Under the pieces are notes generated by a model. That model did not search any database. It saw nothing but the letters and a program-made list of their open reading frames with translations, and was not told the DNA's origin. 42,098 nt of DNA, from assembly GCF_000382165.1 (NCBI RefSeq), contig NZ_KB907731.1, positions 1 to 42,098 on the forward strand, written 5' to 3'. Origin of the DNA: Arsukibacterium perlucidum DSM 18276 (GTDB lineage: Bacteria > Pseudomonadota > Gammaproteobacteria > Enterobacterales > Alteromonadaceae). This document shows, piece after piece, positions 15,474-24,638 of the stretch; positions within the stretch are counted from its first letter, which is position 1; each line of letters starts with the position of its first letter. A program made the position numbers and the translations under genes.

Positions 15474-16700
15474 CTAAATAAAGCCATACTGCTTGGCAAC
15501 CCGATCAAAGTAATCCAGGCAATTTTTGGCATACTGGCGTTTTTCTACGTAGCTGCCCGGGAAGAAACTCTTCTTAAACCCGTAGGCCACCATGTCTTTT
15601 AAGCGCTTCAGCGGAATATCAAAATTATCCAGCGCCAGCTGATATTCGTTACATACCGTAGTATTAGAAACCAGGCGGTTGTCGGTACAGATAACCGTCG
15701 CCATCCGGTTGTCGAGCATCGCTTTAAACTGATGTTGACGAATATCGGTAAGCTGCGGGTTGGTTTGCAGATTACTGGTCAGGCACACTTCAATGGCAAT
15801 GCGTTTATCAGCGATATAGCTGGCCAGGTTGCGGATATAAGCGGCTTTATCGGTAATCTCGGGGCTGTGGATCATCTCCGGAATAAACATCGAATAGCCA
15901 TGGCCAATCCGGTCGGCGTAACACTCGGTAATGGCCTCAAATACGCTCTCTGCACCATAAGCTTCACCGGCATGCAGGGTTTTCAGCATAAAATGCTGGT
16001 GGGCATACTCATACACTTCTTTAAATTTGCTGGCCGGATAACCCGATTCCTGGCCTGCCAAGTCCAGGCCCACTATCGGCATGCCACTTTCATCACGCAA
16101 CCGCACGCTGGCCCGCACCAGCTCCATTGCTGCCAGTTTAATCACGTCCATTGGCGCAAAATCGCGCATAAGCTGAAATAAATTGGTGTAATAAGGCGAA
16201 AAGCCCTTATCGCCAAACATCCGCATCGCGCAATTAATAATACCGTAACCAAAAGGCGGTTTATTGCCACTCAGTACCGCTTCGCTACGGTTATATTCAT
16301 CTTTCGCCCGCTTCAGGCCATTATTCACTGCATGCATTATCTGATCAAAATCGATACCGCGGCTTAAATCAATCAGCAACTGCGGGGCAAAGCGTACTTC
16401 GATGTAATTAACCCCTTCAGCCTGATTATCAATAGCCAGCTCATACGCAGCCTGCTCCAGGTTTTGCGGGTCACGCAACACCGCACAGGTGTACTGAAAA
16501 CAATGTAAGTACTCGCCCAGGTTCTGGTATTTGTCTTTAAATACCAACTGCTTTAAACCGTCAACACTTTGCGAGGGCAGTTTGGTATCAGTGCGCTTTG
16601 CCATTTCAATCAGGCTGTCCAGCCGCAGGCTGCCATCTAAATGCAGGTGTAAATCAGACTTTGGCATGGCTTTAATAAAATCAGCAGAATAACGTGGCAT
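15474..16700 (-). CDS. Adenosine deaminase family protein
   Basis: A 408-residue metal-dependent deaminase expected to convert adenosine (or a related purine) to the inosine form. Zinc ligands His18 and His20 are in KSDLHLHLDGS; the catalytic segment is TLHAGEAYG (His243, Glu246), followed by DRIGHG, and the zinc Asp340 in ICTDN. The usual Asp-Asp pair reads Asp340-Asn341, a change at the residue that contacts the purine ring. The protein is about 70 residues longer than typical bacterial Add, mainly through insertions around the FGYGIINCAMRMFGDKGF region. The start at 16700 has GGAGT 8 bases upstream. It is divergent from the M24 peptidase gene. Substrate preference could differ from adenosine. 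Confidence 0.85.
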   Translation of the reverse strand: MPRYSADFIKAMPKSDLHLHLDGSLRLDSLIEMAKRTDTKLPSQSVDGLKQLVFKDKYQNLGEYLHCFQYTCAVLRDPQNLEQAAYELAIDNQAEGVNYIEVRFAPQLLIDLSRGIDFDQIMHAVNNGLKRAKDEYNRSEAVLSGNKPPFGYGIINCAMRMFGDKGFSPYYTNLFQLMRDFAPMDVIKLAAMELVRASVRLRDESGMPIVGLDLAGQESGYPASKFKEVYEYAHQHFMLKTLHAGEAYGAESVFEAITECYADRIGHGYSMFIPEMIHSPEITDKAAYIRNLASYIADKRIAIEVCLTSNLQTNPQLTDIRQHQFKAMLDNRMATVICTDNRLVSNTTVCNEYQLALDNFDIPLKRLKDMVAYGFKKSFFPGSYVEKRQYAKNCLDYFDRVAKQYGFI

Positions 16701-16855
16701 AACAAACAACTCCTCAGCGAACAATTACCGCTAAGTGTATCGCAAATTTATGTGCTTTAGTCGGCAAAGCAGTATTTTCCGGTTACCAGCTGCTTGCACC
16801 GGCTCTCTATCTGGCTTACAAATACCCGACAACAAGAATAAAACAGGACAAGCTA

Positions 16856-18220
16856 ATGAAAAAACTCTTTAAAACAACAGCGCTGGCGGCTGCACTGCTC
16901 GCCCCTGCGGTTCAGGCCGAACCTGCGCAATTTAGCCAGGGCCGGGTGCTGAGTTCCGCAACGGATTACCAGATATTAAGCCCTCGGCAACGGGCACCGG
17001 TTGCCAATCAGTTTACCAATCAGCGGCTCGAACAGTTGCTGCCACAATTAATGGCTGAATCCGGCCTGGATATGTGGCTGGTAATTAACCGCGAATACGC
17101 CGAAGATCCGGTGTATTTCACCCTGGTGCCGCAACCGACTTTTGCGGCCAGGCGCACCACCATGCTGCTGTTCAATCGTCTGGCTGATGGCACTATCGAA
17201 AAACTGTCTGTCAATCGTTATCCGCTTGGCGCTCCTTACGAATCAGCCTGGGCCGGCGGCAATTTAACCGAGCAATGGCAGGCGCTGGCCGCAGAAATTG
17301 TTAAGCGCAAGCCGGGGAAAATTGGTATTAACACCTCTGAGCACTGGCCGGTAGCCGATGGCCTGACCTCAGGCCTGCACCAAAAGTTGTTAGCAGCGTT
17401 ACCGACCGACTACCACAACAAATTGGTATCGGCCGAGCAGCTGGTGGTGCGCTGGCTGGAGCAACGCACTGAAGCGGAGCTTAACTTGTACCCACAAATT
17501 GTTAGCCTGGCCCGCTCAGTGATAGCTGAGGGCTTCAGCAATAAAGTGATTACGCCCGGCGTTACCACCACCGACGATGTTGCCTGGTATTTGCGCGAAC
17601 GTTTTGCGCAGCTGGATTTACCAGTGTGGTTTATGCCTTACGTGAACCTGCAGCGTGCTGGCATGGCCTGCACTGCCGATAATCCGTTTTGCGGTACTTC
17701 CGGCGTTATCCAGCGCGGTGATGTCCTGCATACCGACGTGGGTATTTGCTATCTGACGCTATGCACTGACACCCAGGAAATGGCCTATATCCTGCACAAC
17801 AATGAAACAGACGCCCCACAGGGCTTAAAAGCCGCCCTGGCCACCGGCAATCGCTGGCAGGATATCTTAACTGCTGAATTTAAAACCGGCCGCAGCGGCA
17901 ACGCTATCCTGGCCGCGACCCGTAAAGCCTCTGACCGCGCTGGGATAAACAGCAGTACTTACACCCATGCTATCGGCTTTGTTGGCCATGCCCCCGGCCC
18001 TACTATTGGTATGTGGGATAACCAGGGCGACACCCCTGTGCAGGGCGACTGGCCACTTTATGCCAATACCGCCTATGCGATTGAAGGTAATATTAAACAA
18101 GCGGTGCCTGAGTGGGATCAGCTACTGGTCCACATTAAACTGGAGCAAAGCGCTTATTTTGATGGCAAAAAGGTTATTTACCTTGCCGGCAGGCAAACGC
18201 AGTGGCATTTAATTCGCTAG
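16856..18220 (+). CDS. Exported M24-family metallopeptidase (Xaa-Pro aminopeptidase-like)
   Basis: A 454-residue protein with a signal peptide (residues 1-21, cleavage after VQA), so periplasmic or secreted. The C-terminal half has the pita-bread fold with all five metal ligands: Asp294 (LHTDVG), Asp305 (CTDTQ), His378 (GFVGHAPGPTIG), Glu410 (AIEGN) and Glu430 (KLEQ). The N-terminal half is a creatinase-like domain (LMAESGLDMWLVINREYAEDPVYF). Known relatives hydrolyse Xaa-Pro or related dipeptides. Four Cys residues near the metal site (ACTADNPFCGTSG and ICYLTLCTD) could form disulfides in the periplasm. The exact substrate is not readable. Confidence 0.87.
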   Translation: MKKLFKTTALAAALLAPAVQAEPAQFSQGRVLSSATDYQILSPRQRAPVANQFTNQRLEQLLPQLMAESGLDMWLVINREYAEDPVYFTLVPQPTFAARRTTMLLFNRLADGTIEKLSVNRYPLGAPYESAWAGGNLTEQWQALAAEIVKRKPGKIGINTSEHWPVADGLTSGLHQKLLAALPTDYHNKLVSAEQLVVRWLEQRTEAELNLYPQIVSLARSVIAEGFSNKVITPGVTTTDDVAWYLRERFAQLDLPVWFMPYVNLQRAGMACTADNPFCGTSGVIQRGDVLHTDVGICYLTLCTDTQEMAYILHNNETDAPQGLKAALATGNRWQDILTAEFKTGRSGNAILAATRKASDRAGINSSTYTHAIGFVGHAPGPTIGMWDNQGDTPVQGDWPLYANTAYAIEGNIKQAVPEWDQLLVHIKLEQSAYFDGKKVIYLAGRQTQWHLIR

Positions 18221-18257
18221 TGCCCCAGCACCAGCATAGATGGCCGACATGGCTGAA

Positions 18258-18283
18258 GCAGGCGGCAGCATGCTGCTGCCTGC
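18258..18283. terminator. GC-rich dyad between convergent genes (possible bidirectional terminator)
   Basis: GCAGGCGGCAGCA and TGCTGCTGCCTGC form a 13-bp dyad with one wobble pair and no spacer. It lies between the M24 peptidase stop and the TonB heme receptor stop. There is no T run, so termination is only a possibility. Confidence 0.4.
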
Positions 18284-18308
18284 AGCTGATACAGGCTTAG
18301 CTTAGCCG

Positions 18309-20540
18309 CTAAAAACGATAGCTTAAGGTAGCAGTGATATTGCGCCCCGGCTGGGTTAACCGGCCAAGATTCTCTGTTACATTGCGCCCCCTTACTTCAG
18401 AAGCTGACCAGATTTTACGGTCAGTCAGGTTAAACAAGCCAACGTTTAACCACCAGTCAGTAGTCAGGTTCAGGTGGCCAAGCAAGTCCAGACTAAGGTA
18501 GCCTGGTGCCGCGAAAGGCAGCGCTGTTTCAGTTTGCTCAGATCGGGCTACCTTAGCGCGTTTGACCGCTGTAGCGACCAACTCCAGTGACCAGTTATCT
18601 TCGGGCAAACCATAGCCTACACCAACCACTGCTTGCGGTGGCATGATGGAGTCCAGTGGCTGCCCGTTGCTGCTGTCTTTACTGTCCAGCCAGCTTATCG
18701 CTGCAGTTAACCGCAGACCGCCGAGCAACGCATGCTGCTGATGTGGATACCAGTTAATACGGGCGTCGGCGCCGCGTATGGTAACTTTGTCGAGGTTGCG
18801 GGCCTGAAACTCTAATAGTCCGGTTGCAGGGTTGAAGCCTTTTACTGCCAGTGACTCAATAAAATTGTCATAACGGTTATGGTACAGACTGAACTCCCAA
18901 TCGAGGCTGTTAAAGCGGCTGCGAATACCCAGCTCCCAGCTTTTTACCCGCTCTGGTGCTAAATCAGCATTGGGTAAAGAGGTGTAGCCGCCTGCAAAAT
19001 TAGTAAAACCAACATTGATGTCGTCAAATGGCGGGATGCGAAAACCCTCGGCAAATTGGCTCCACAACGTATGCTGCGGATTAATCCGGTAGACAACGCC
19101 CAATTTGGCAGACAATTCGCTGTCAGAATAGGCACGGGTTGCTACGCCGGGGTTTGCACTGGCAAACAGTGCATCGGCCCTGGGTGACAGGCTGAACTTA
19201 TCATAGCGCACACCAGGAGACACTGTCAGCTTGCCATTTAGCAGCCGCATTTCGTCCTGCAGAAACAACGCGACTTCACGCGCCTCAGATCTCGGAAAGT
19301 CGCGGGTTGGAAATACGCTGCCTTCAGGCAGCAATTCGCCATTATCAGCGCGACGGGTAAAACCGTCCCGCAGTGATTCACTGTCAGTCAGCTGCAGCTC
19401 TGCACCATAGATCAAATAGTGCTCTGCGCCGGCGCTAAACGCCTTGTCTAGTTGCAGGCTGACACCGCGAACGTGCTGGCTAAACTCACTGTGGCGGCTG
19501 CGTAGCATGTTAATAGCCTCAGGGGCTTGCCGGCTGGCTGCGCCAAAGCGCTGTTCAAAGCTATCTTGTTCAGTAACAGCCTGCTGCCAATATAGCCTTG
19601 CCAGCAGTTTGTCAAACGCCACAAGCTCGCCGCTATACTGGTAATTCAGTTGCAACCTGCTTCGCTCGCGGCTGTCATCACCGTGGCTGTCGTCAATTCT
19701 GACGCCGCGCACTACATTGCCTACCTGTGACAGCAACTCTGTTTTGCTGTCACCTTGCAAGTGATCAGCAATAAAGCTGAGCTGCTGTGCCTGGTCGGGA
19801 CTGTAAATCAGCTTGGCCTGGCCACTTTGGCTGCGCTGGCGCTGCGGCTCGGCCATCACTCTGTCTATGCCGGTTGTGGCGCCACTGTCAAAATAGGTTT
19901 GGGTTTCACTGCCCTGTCGGGTTGTTGCGCTTAGTAACCATTGCCAATTGCCCTCTACCGCGGCTAATTGCCCGCTTAACCAGGTTTCAGCAGCGGCACT
20001 GGCGTAGCCCAATTTTACTTTGCCAGCCAACGCCTCGCCGGGGGCGACGATATCCTTCGGTGCCTTACTGGTAAAAGCCACTACGCCACCAATAGCGTCA
20101 CTGCCGTACAAGGTTGACGCCGGGCCGCGGATAATCTCTACTGACTGTAACAAATCGATATCGATAAAATCTCGCCGTGCTGACAAAGCCGGGCCAAAAC
20201 TAAATTCATCAGACAACGGCACGCCATCCAGCAGCATCAGTATTCTGTCACCATTAATGCCTCGAATATTAAACCCGGATAAGCCAAAGCGACCGCCGCC
20301 TTCAACGGTAACTCCGGGTTCGTAACGCACCAGATCGCGAATATCTGTCATCAGATGCTGCTGCATAGTGTCACTGTCGATAAAGCTGACATAGGAAGCA
20401 ATTTCATTAATATCACGCTCACTCCGGGTGGCGGTTACGCTGATGTGCTCTAGGGTCTCTTCAGCAGCCAGCTGTGCTGGCAGGATTGCACTGCTTACAG
20501 AAACTGCCGTCAGACAAAGCCAGGGAATACACTTGATCAT
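18309..20540 (-). CDS. TonB-dependent heme/hemoglobin receptor
   Basis: A 743-residue outer-membrane receptor. A signal peptide (1-26, LAAEE junction) is followed by a TonB box (LEHISVTATR), a plug with VRYEPGVTVEGGGRFGLSGFNIRGINGDRILMLLDGVPL and VEIIRGPASTLYGSDAIGGVVAF, and a barrel ending in SYRF. The plug and the barrel segments FAEGFRIPPFDDINVGF and NADLAPERVKSWELGIR fit the hemoglobin/transferrin/lactoferrin receptor group, where the corresponding FRAP and NPNL regions contact heme. Its divergent neighbours are a complete heme ABC importer and a HugZ-type protein, which supports heme as the cargo. A GAGG lies 5-6 bases before the ATG. It shares the Fur-like box at 20584-20602. Confidence 0.9.
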   Translation of the reverse strand: MIKCIPWLCLTAVSVSSAILPAQLAAEETLEHISVTATRSERDINEIASYVSFIDSDTMQQHLMTDIRDLVRYEPGVTVEGGGRFGLSGFNIRGINGDRILMLLDGVPLSDEFSFGPALSARRDFIDIDLLQSVEIIRGPASTLYGSDAIGGVVAFTSKAPKDIVAPGEALAGKVKLGYASAAAETWLSGQLAAVEGNWQWLLSATTRQGSETQTYFDSGATTGIDRVMAEPQRQRSQSGQAKLIYSPDQAQQLSFIADHLQGDSKTELLSQVGNVVRGVRIDDSHGDDSRERSRLQLNYQYSGELVAFDKLLARLYWQQAVTEQDSFEQRFGAASRQAPEAINMLRSRHSEFSQHVRGVSLQLDKAFSAGAEHYLIYGAELQLTDSESLRDGFTRRADNGELLPEGSVFPTRDFPRSEAREVALFLQDEMRLLNGKLTVSPGVRYDKFSLSPRADALFASANPGVATRAYSDSELSAKLGVVYRINPQHTLWSQFAEGFRIPPFDDINVGFTNFAGGYTSLPNADLAPERVKSWELGIRSRFNSLDWEFSLYHNRYDNFIESLAVKGFNPATGLLEFQARNLDKVTIRGADARINWYPHQQHALLGGLRLTAAISWLDSKDSSNGQPLDSIMPPQAVVGVGYGLPEDNWSLELVATAVKRAKVARSEQTETALPFAAPGYLSLDLLGHLNLTTDWWLNVGLFNLTDRKIWSASEVRGRNVTENLGRLTQPGRNITATLSYRF

Positions 20541-20583
20541 TTTTACCTCTTGAACATAGCCAGGTTATTTGCGAGAATCAGAT

Positions 20584-20602
20584 TCTAATGATAACTATTC
20601 GC
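20584..20602. promoter_or_regulatory. Fur-like box in the divergent heme receptor/hmuT promoter
   Basis: TCTAATGATAACTATTCGC matches 13 of 19 Fur consensus positions by hand count, including an uninterrupted TAATGATAA block. It sits between the divergent starts of the heme receptor (20540) and hmuT (20628), so one site could repress both. A second dyad AGAATC-A-GATTCT (20574-20586) overlaps its left edge. Confidence 0.65.
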
Positions 20603-20627
20603 ATTTGCAATAAGAAGGGGTAAAAAA

Positions 20628-21473
20628 ATGCATCGACCGAACAAGCTGCTGCGTGGCGTTGTTATTTTGCTGCTGGCCGTGCAGCCTGGCATCACAGCGG
20701 CAACAGAGCGGATTGTCGCCGCCGGTGGCAGTGTGACTGAAGTGTTGTTTGCCTTAGGTCTTGATGAACAGCTGGTAGCAGTTGACACCTCCAGCTTGTA
20801 TCCGCAAGCAGCAACAACGTTACCCAAGATAGGTTATTACCGCCAGTTAAGCCCTGAAGGCGTGTTGTCACAACAACCGACAGTGTTAGTTGGCCATAGC
20901 CAAATGGGGCCAGCAGATGTATTGGCACAAATTAGCCGCATGGGTGTCGAGGTAGTGAATGTGCAGCATGGTTACCACACAGACAGCTTGTATCAACTTA
21001 TTACCGCTTTAGCCGAGCGCTTTAACCGTCAGCAGCAGGGGGCACAGCTGATAGCCGATATTCGCCGGCAACTGAGTCAATTACCAAAGCGGGCTGCAAT
21101 GCCCGTAAGTATGGCGTTTCTGGTATCTGTTGGTGAGCGCGGCCTGATGGCAGCGGGTTCTGATACGATGCCCGATGCCTTATTTACTACCGCCGGTATC
21201 ACAAACGCATTTAGTGCTGTATCGGGATATCAGCCACTGTCGGTTGAGGCATTAATGGCCGCTGCACCTTTGCAGATACTGGTGCCAGCACATGCCGCTG
21301 CAGGCCAGTCTGCAGCGCAGTTATGCCAACTGCCGGCATTGCGGTTTTGGGCACAGCAACAAGGTTGCCGGATAACTGTGGTAGACCCGTTGATTTTTAT
21401 GGGGCTCAGCCCGCGTTTACCAATGGCGGTGCGTCAATTACATCAGCTGGCACAGGTAAGCGCTAATGAGTGA
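20628..21473 (+). CDS. hmuT: Heme ABC transporter periplasmic binding protein HmuT
   Basis: A 281-residue periplasmic cluster-A binding protein that should carry heme from the outer-membrane receptor to the inner-membrane importer. A signal peptide covers residues 1-25 (ITAATERI). The domain opens with RIVAAGGSVTEVLFALGLDEQLVAVDTSSLYP and continues KIGYYRQLSPEGVLSQQPTVLVG, where Tyr70/Tyr71 is at the place of the axial heme ligand of HmuT/ShuT proteins. The second lobe has VSVGERGLMAAGSDTMPDALFTTAGI. AGAAGGGG precedes the ATG. It overlaps hmuU by 8 bases. Confidence 0.9.
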   Translation: MHRPNKLLRGVVILLLAVQPGITAATERIVAAGGSVTEVLFALGLDEQLVAVDTSSLYPQAATTLPKIGYYRQLSPEGVLSQQPTVLVGHSQMGPADVLAQISRMGVEVVNVQHGYHTDSLYQLITALAERFNRQQQGAQLIADIRRQLSQLPKRAAMPVSMAFLVSVGERGLMAAGSDTMPDALFTTAGITNAFSAVSGYQPLSVEALMAAAPLQILVPAHAAAGQSAAQLCQLPALRFWAQQQGCRITVVDPLIFMGLSPRLPMAVRQLHQLAQVSANE

Positions 21474-22596
21474 GCTATCGACATCGACGCTATCACAGCA
21501 AGATGCACTCAGTATTAGCCCGCCAGCACAGTTGCAGGCACAGTTACGGTCGCAGTTGTCATTGCGTGCCCGCAGCCAGCGCCGCCTTATCCAGGGGTTA
21601 ATGTTGTTGTTACTGCTGGTAATGCTTTGGTCATTAACCCAGGGCGCGATGAAGATAGCCTTCGCTGACGTTATCGCTAGTCTGCTGCCTGGTATTACTG
21701 CCGGGCCTGACGGTTTTTCACAGCAGGTGATGTGGGATATTCGTTTGCCAAGAGTGTTACTTACCGCCATCACCGGAGCCGGTCTTGCAGTCTGTGGTGC
21801 GGTAATGCAGGGTATTTGCCGCAATCCGCTGGCCGATCCCGGCCTGATTGGTGTGTCGTCCGGTGCTGCCTTGTTTGCTGCCATGGTGATGGTATTTGAT
21901 ATCAGTCACTTTCTGCCAGCACTGCTGCAACCGGTGCTGATTTCGTTAGCAGCGTTTATTGGCGCTTTACTGGTTAGCCAGCTGGTGTTTCAGCTGGCGC
22001 ATACAGCCTTTGGCTTAAACACTCTGTTGCTTATTCTGGCCGGTGTGGCGATTAATGCCCTGGTGGGCACCATTATGGGGTTACTGGCGTTTATCGCCGA
22101 CGACGGCACTCTGCGTCTTATCACGTTTTGGAGCATGGGCAGTTATGCCGGCAGTAACTGGACTCAGGTGCTGCTGGTGGGGCTGGGAGTGAGCGCGCCT
22201 TTGCTGTTGTTATGGCGTTATCGCAGCGCGCTAACCCTGATGCTGGGTGGTGAGCAGGACGCACAAAACCTGGGGGTGCCAGTCCAGAAAATCAAAAGAG
22301 TTAGCCTGTTATGTGTGGCGCTGCTGACCGCCGTGTGTGTCTGCTTCACTGGCATCGTCGGCTTTGTTGGCCTGGTGACACCGCATATTTGCCGGCTACT
22401 AACCGGACCAGATTTGCGTAGCCTGATCCCGCTTAGTGCGCTGGCTGGCGCCTTACTGGTTACCAGTGCCGACACCTTAGCCCGTATTCTGATTATTCCG
22501 GCCGAGTTGCCGGTCGGCCTCGTCACCTCAATGCTGGGGGTGCCGTTTTTCCTGTACTTACTGCTGCAGTATCGTCGGAGCCCACGCCATGTTTGA
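21466..22596 (+). CDS. hmuU: Heme ABC transporter permease HmuU
   Basis: A 376-residue FecCD/BtuC-type permease. After about 45 polar residues there are roughly ten membrane helices, with family motifs IRLPRVLLTAITGAGLAVCGAVMQGICRNPLADPGLIGVSSGAALFA near the start, GGEQDAQNLGV in the coupling (L-loop) region and GFVGLVTPHICRLLTGPD later. It forms a dimer in the inner membrane with HmuV. It overlaps hmuT by 8 bases and hmuV by 8 bases. The polar N-terminal extension (Ser/Gln/Arg-rich) is longer than usual. Confidence 0.92.
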   Translation: MSELSTSTLSQQDALSISPPAQLQAQLRSQLSLRARSQRRLIQGLMLLLLLVMLWSLTQGAMKIAFADVIASLLPGITAGPDGFSQQVMWDIRLPRVLLTAITGAGLAVCGAVMQGICRNPLADPGLIGVSSGAALFAAMVMVFDISHFLPALLQPVLISLAAFIGALLVSQLVFQLAHTAFGLNTLLLILAGVAINALVGTIMGLLAFIADDGTLRLITFWSMGSYAGSNWTQVLLVGLGVSAPLLLLWRYRSALTLMLGGEQDAQNLGVPVQKIKRVSLLCVALLTAVCVCFTGIVGFVGLVTPHICRLLTGPDLRSLIPLSALAGALLVTSADTLARILIIPAELPVGLVTSMLGVPFFLYLLLQYRRSPRHV

Positions 22597-23359
22597 GTTA
22601 AAAAATGTCAGTGTTGGTAGCGGTGTAAAGCAGCGGCTGCAGCAGATCAATTTAACCGTCCGCCAAGGCAGCTTAACGGCAGTGCTGGGGGCAAACGGTG
22701 CAGGTAAAAGCAGTTTGCTCAATCTGCTTGCCGGCGAGCTGCAACCCAGTAGCGGGGAAATCAGCTTTAAACAACAGCCTTTAGCGCACTGGTCACAGCA
22801 ACAGTTAGCGACGCAGCGCGCCATCATGTTGCAGCAACAGCGGCCGGTATTCGATTTTCTGGTGCTGGATTACCTGCTATTAGCACGCCATGCCTGGCTG
22901 GAAACCGAGGCGCAAAGCCTGGCGCATGCCAGCAAGATTATTCAATGTCTGGCGCTACAGCCGTTATTGGATAAACCTGTTACCCGGTTATCCGGCGGCG
23001 AATGGCAGCGTGTACAGTTTGCCCGCGCCTGGCTACAGGTAGTGGCCGTCACGGGTGTAGACCATGCCATGTTATTGCTGGACGAGCCTACAGCGGCGCT
23101 GGATATTTTTCAGCAGCGTCAGTTCTATCAAGCGCTGCAAAGCTTTGTTGCTGCAGGCGGTACCGCCCTGGTGGTGCTGCATGATGTCAATCAGGCAGCC
23201 CGAATTGCCGACCAATTTATTTTGCTACAACAAGGGCAACTGCTAGCTGCCGGCAGTGCTGAACACTGTTTTACCCAAACCAACCTATGCCGCTGCTATC
23301 AGGTTGCAGGCCACCTGCAGCACGATGTGGCCAGCGGTAAGTGCTATTTTCATTATTAA
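22589..23359 (+). CDS. hmuV: Heme ABC transporter ATPase HmuV
   Basis: A 256-residue ABC ATPase energising heme import. Walker A is GANGAGKS (34-41), the signature LSGGEWQRVQFARA begins at 134, Walker B is MLLLDEPTAALD (161-172) and the switch His is His198 (LVVLHDV). Length and motif spacing fit HmuV/HemV proteins. It overlaps hmuU by 8 bases and is followed, 21 bases later, by the HugZ-type gene. Confidence 0.92.
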   Translation: MFELKNVSVGSGVKQRLQQINLTVRQGSLTAVLGANGAGKSSLLNLLAGELQPSSGEISFKQQPLAHWSQQQLATQRAIMLQQQRPVFDFLVLDYLLLARHAWLETEAQSLAHASKIIQCLALQPLLDKPVTRLSGGEWQRVQFARAWLQVVAVTGVDHAMLLLDEPTAALDIFQQRQFYQALQSFVAAGGTALVVLHDVNQAARIADQFILLQQGQLLAAGSAEHCFTQTNLCRCYQVAGHLQHDVASGKCYFHY

Positions 23360-23380
23360 CAGCTTTAGTCTGGAGTCATT

Positions 23381-24136
23381 ATGCAAACCGAGAACCTGCA
23401 ACAACATATTTTTAATGCCCGCTCCCTGCTGCGACAACAACACAGCGGCGTTTTATCAACACAGAGCTTATCACTAAAAGGCTACCCGTTTGGCTCGGTA
23501 ACTCCTTACTGGATGACAGAGCAAGGCAGCCTGATGCTGTATGCATCGGATATCGCGCAGCACAGCCGTAATATGCAGGCCGATGCCAAGGTCAGTTTAT
23601 GCGTGTTTGATGGCGCGCAGCATGACAGCCAGGCCAATGCCAGAGTCACAGTGCTTGGCGAAGCCAGGGTGCTGGGCAAAGAGTGCGACGAAGCACAGGC
23701 CTACTTTCAGCTGTATCCGCAGGCCGAAGCCTACAAGCAGGCCCATGATTTTCAGTTTTATCGTATTACCCCAAGCCGCGTACGTTATATTGGTGGCTTT
23801 GGTGAAATATACTGGTTCAAACCCGAAGACTGGCAATACCCCACTCCAGCCTGGCAGGCACAGAGCGCGGCTATTATTGAGCATATGCATGAAGACCACA
23901 GTGATGCGCTGGCCCTGATGTTAAACCTGCAACACCGACAAGATGCCCGAACCGGAGACGTTAAAATGTTAAATGTGCTTGCTGAAGGCTTTCATGCCTG
24001 CTTCGACGGCAAAATTTACTTTATCACTTTCGACGGAGCCTGCCTTGGTAACAACAGTGTGCGACCGGCCATGGTAGCGCTAACGCAAGCAGCCCGGCAG
24101 CTGCCAACTGGTGTCCGTTTGCAAAGCCCCGGTTAA
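23381..24136 (+). CDS. hugZ: HugZ/HutZ-family heme utilization protein
   Basis: A 251-residue protein with an N-terminal split-barrel flavin/heme-binding domain (about 5-150: ARSLLRQQHSGVLSTQSLSLKGYPFGSVTPYWM ... SVCVFD-like strand LCVFDGAQ) and a C-terminal DUF2470 domain beginning AAIIEHMHEDHSDALALML, whose His residues supply heme ligands in known relatives. HutZ/HugZ proteins bind and degrade heme to release iron in the cytoplasm. It is the last gene of the hmuTUV operon, where this function makes sense: heme is imported and then opened. A GGAGT precedes the ATG. Confidence 0.9.
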   Translation: MQTENLQQHIFNARSLLRQQHSGVLSTQSLSLKGYPFGSVTPYWMTEQGSLMLYASDIAQHSRNMQADAKVSLCVFDGAQHDSQANARVTVLGEARVLGKECDEAQAYFQLYPQAEAYKQAHDFQFYRITPSRVRYIGGFGEIYWFKPEDWQYPTPAWQAQSAAIIEHMHEDHSDALALMLNLQHRQDARTGDVKMLNVLAEGFHACFDGKIYFITFDGACLGNNSVRPAMVALTQAARQLPTGVRLQSPG

Positions 24137-24236
24137 TCAGCTAGGCTTCAGGGGCTGTGCATTGTTAATTTTCAATAAGTTAAAGCTAATCTAACAACGA
24201 TGTTTGCTCCTGAAATAATAACCTCAAGGACTATTC

Positions 24237-24632
24237 ATGAAGAATACATTTGTAACAGTCAGCATCGCGACTGCGATGCTGATCATCAGCACTTTTACTT
24301 TTGGTGCAAGCCAGGCAACTGCCGGGGTTTATAGTTCTGACCAGGTGATCGCAGATCAGCAGCATCATTACAATAAGCAACAAGTGCTGTCCTTTGTCGA
24401 TGATGCCCAGGTTCAGAATAAACTGATTGAACTGGGTGTCAGCCCGGCTGATGCCAAATTGCGTATCGCCAGTATGACCAATGCCGAGCTGGAAGCCTTT
24501 AACAGCCAGCTTAACGAGATGCCGTCTGGTGGTGTGGTCGGCACCATAGTAACAGTGCTGGTGGTTGTGGCGGTGCTGGACCTGATGGGTATTACCAACG
24601 TTTATCCGTTTATCCGCCCTATTGGTTCTTAG
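24237..24632 (+). CDS. PA2779-family small exported protein
   Basis: A 131-residue protein that matches the PA2779 type: signal/anchor helix at 8-27, then a short helical domain (YNKQQVLSFVDDAQVQNKLIELGVSPADAKLRIASMTNAELEAFNSQLNEMPSGG) and a C-terminal hydrophobic helix (VVGTIVTVLVVVAVLDLMGI) followed by TNVYPFIRPI. The function is unestablished. It is 6 bases from the next gene, a PA2778-type peptidase, and the two families are regularly adjacent, which suggests a joint role. It is probably transcribed separately from the heme operon, 100 bases away. Confidence 0.82.
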   Translation: MKNTFVTVSIATAMLIISTFTFGASQATAGVYSSDQVIADQQHHYNKQQVLSFVDDAQVQNKLIELGVSPADAKLRIASMTNAELEAFNSQLNEMPSGGVVGTIVTVLVVVAVLDLMGITNVYPFIRPIGS

Positions 24633-24638
24633 TTCTTT

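Noticed and set aside
20574..20586. Second regulator site AGAATC-A-GATTCT next to the Fur-like box
   Set aside because: A short 13-base dyad with an odd centre can arise by chance in this AT-rich promoter; it is noted with the Fur-like box but not called separately.
24127..24155. AGCCCC/GGGGCT stem as terminator of the heme operon
   Set aside because: It includes the end of the hugZ-type coding sequence, has a 20-base loop and no T run.
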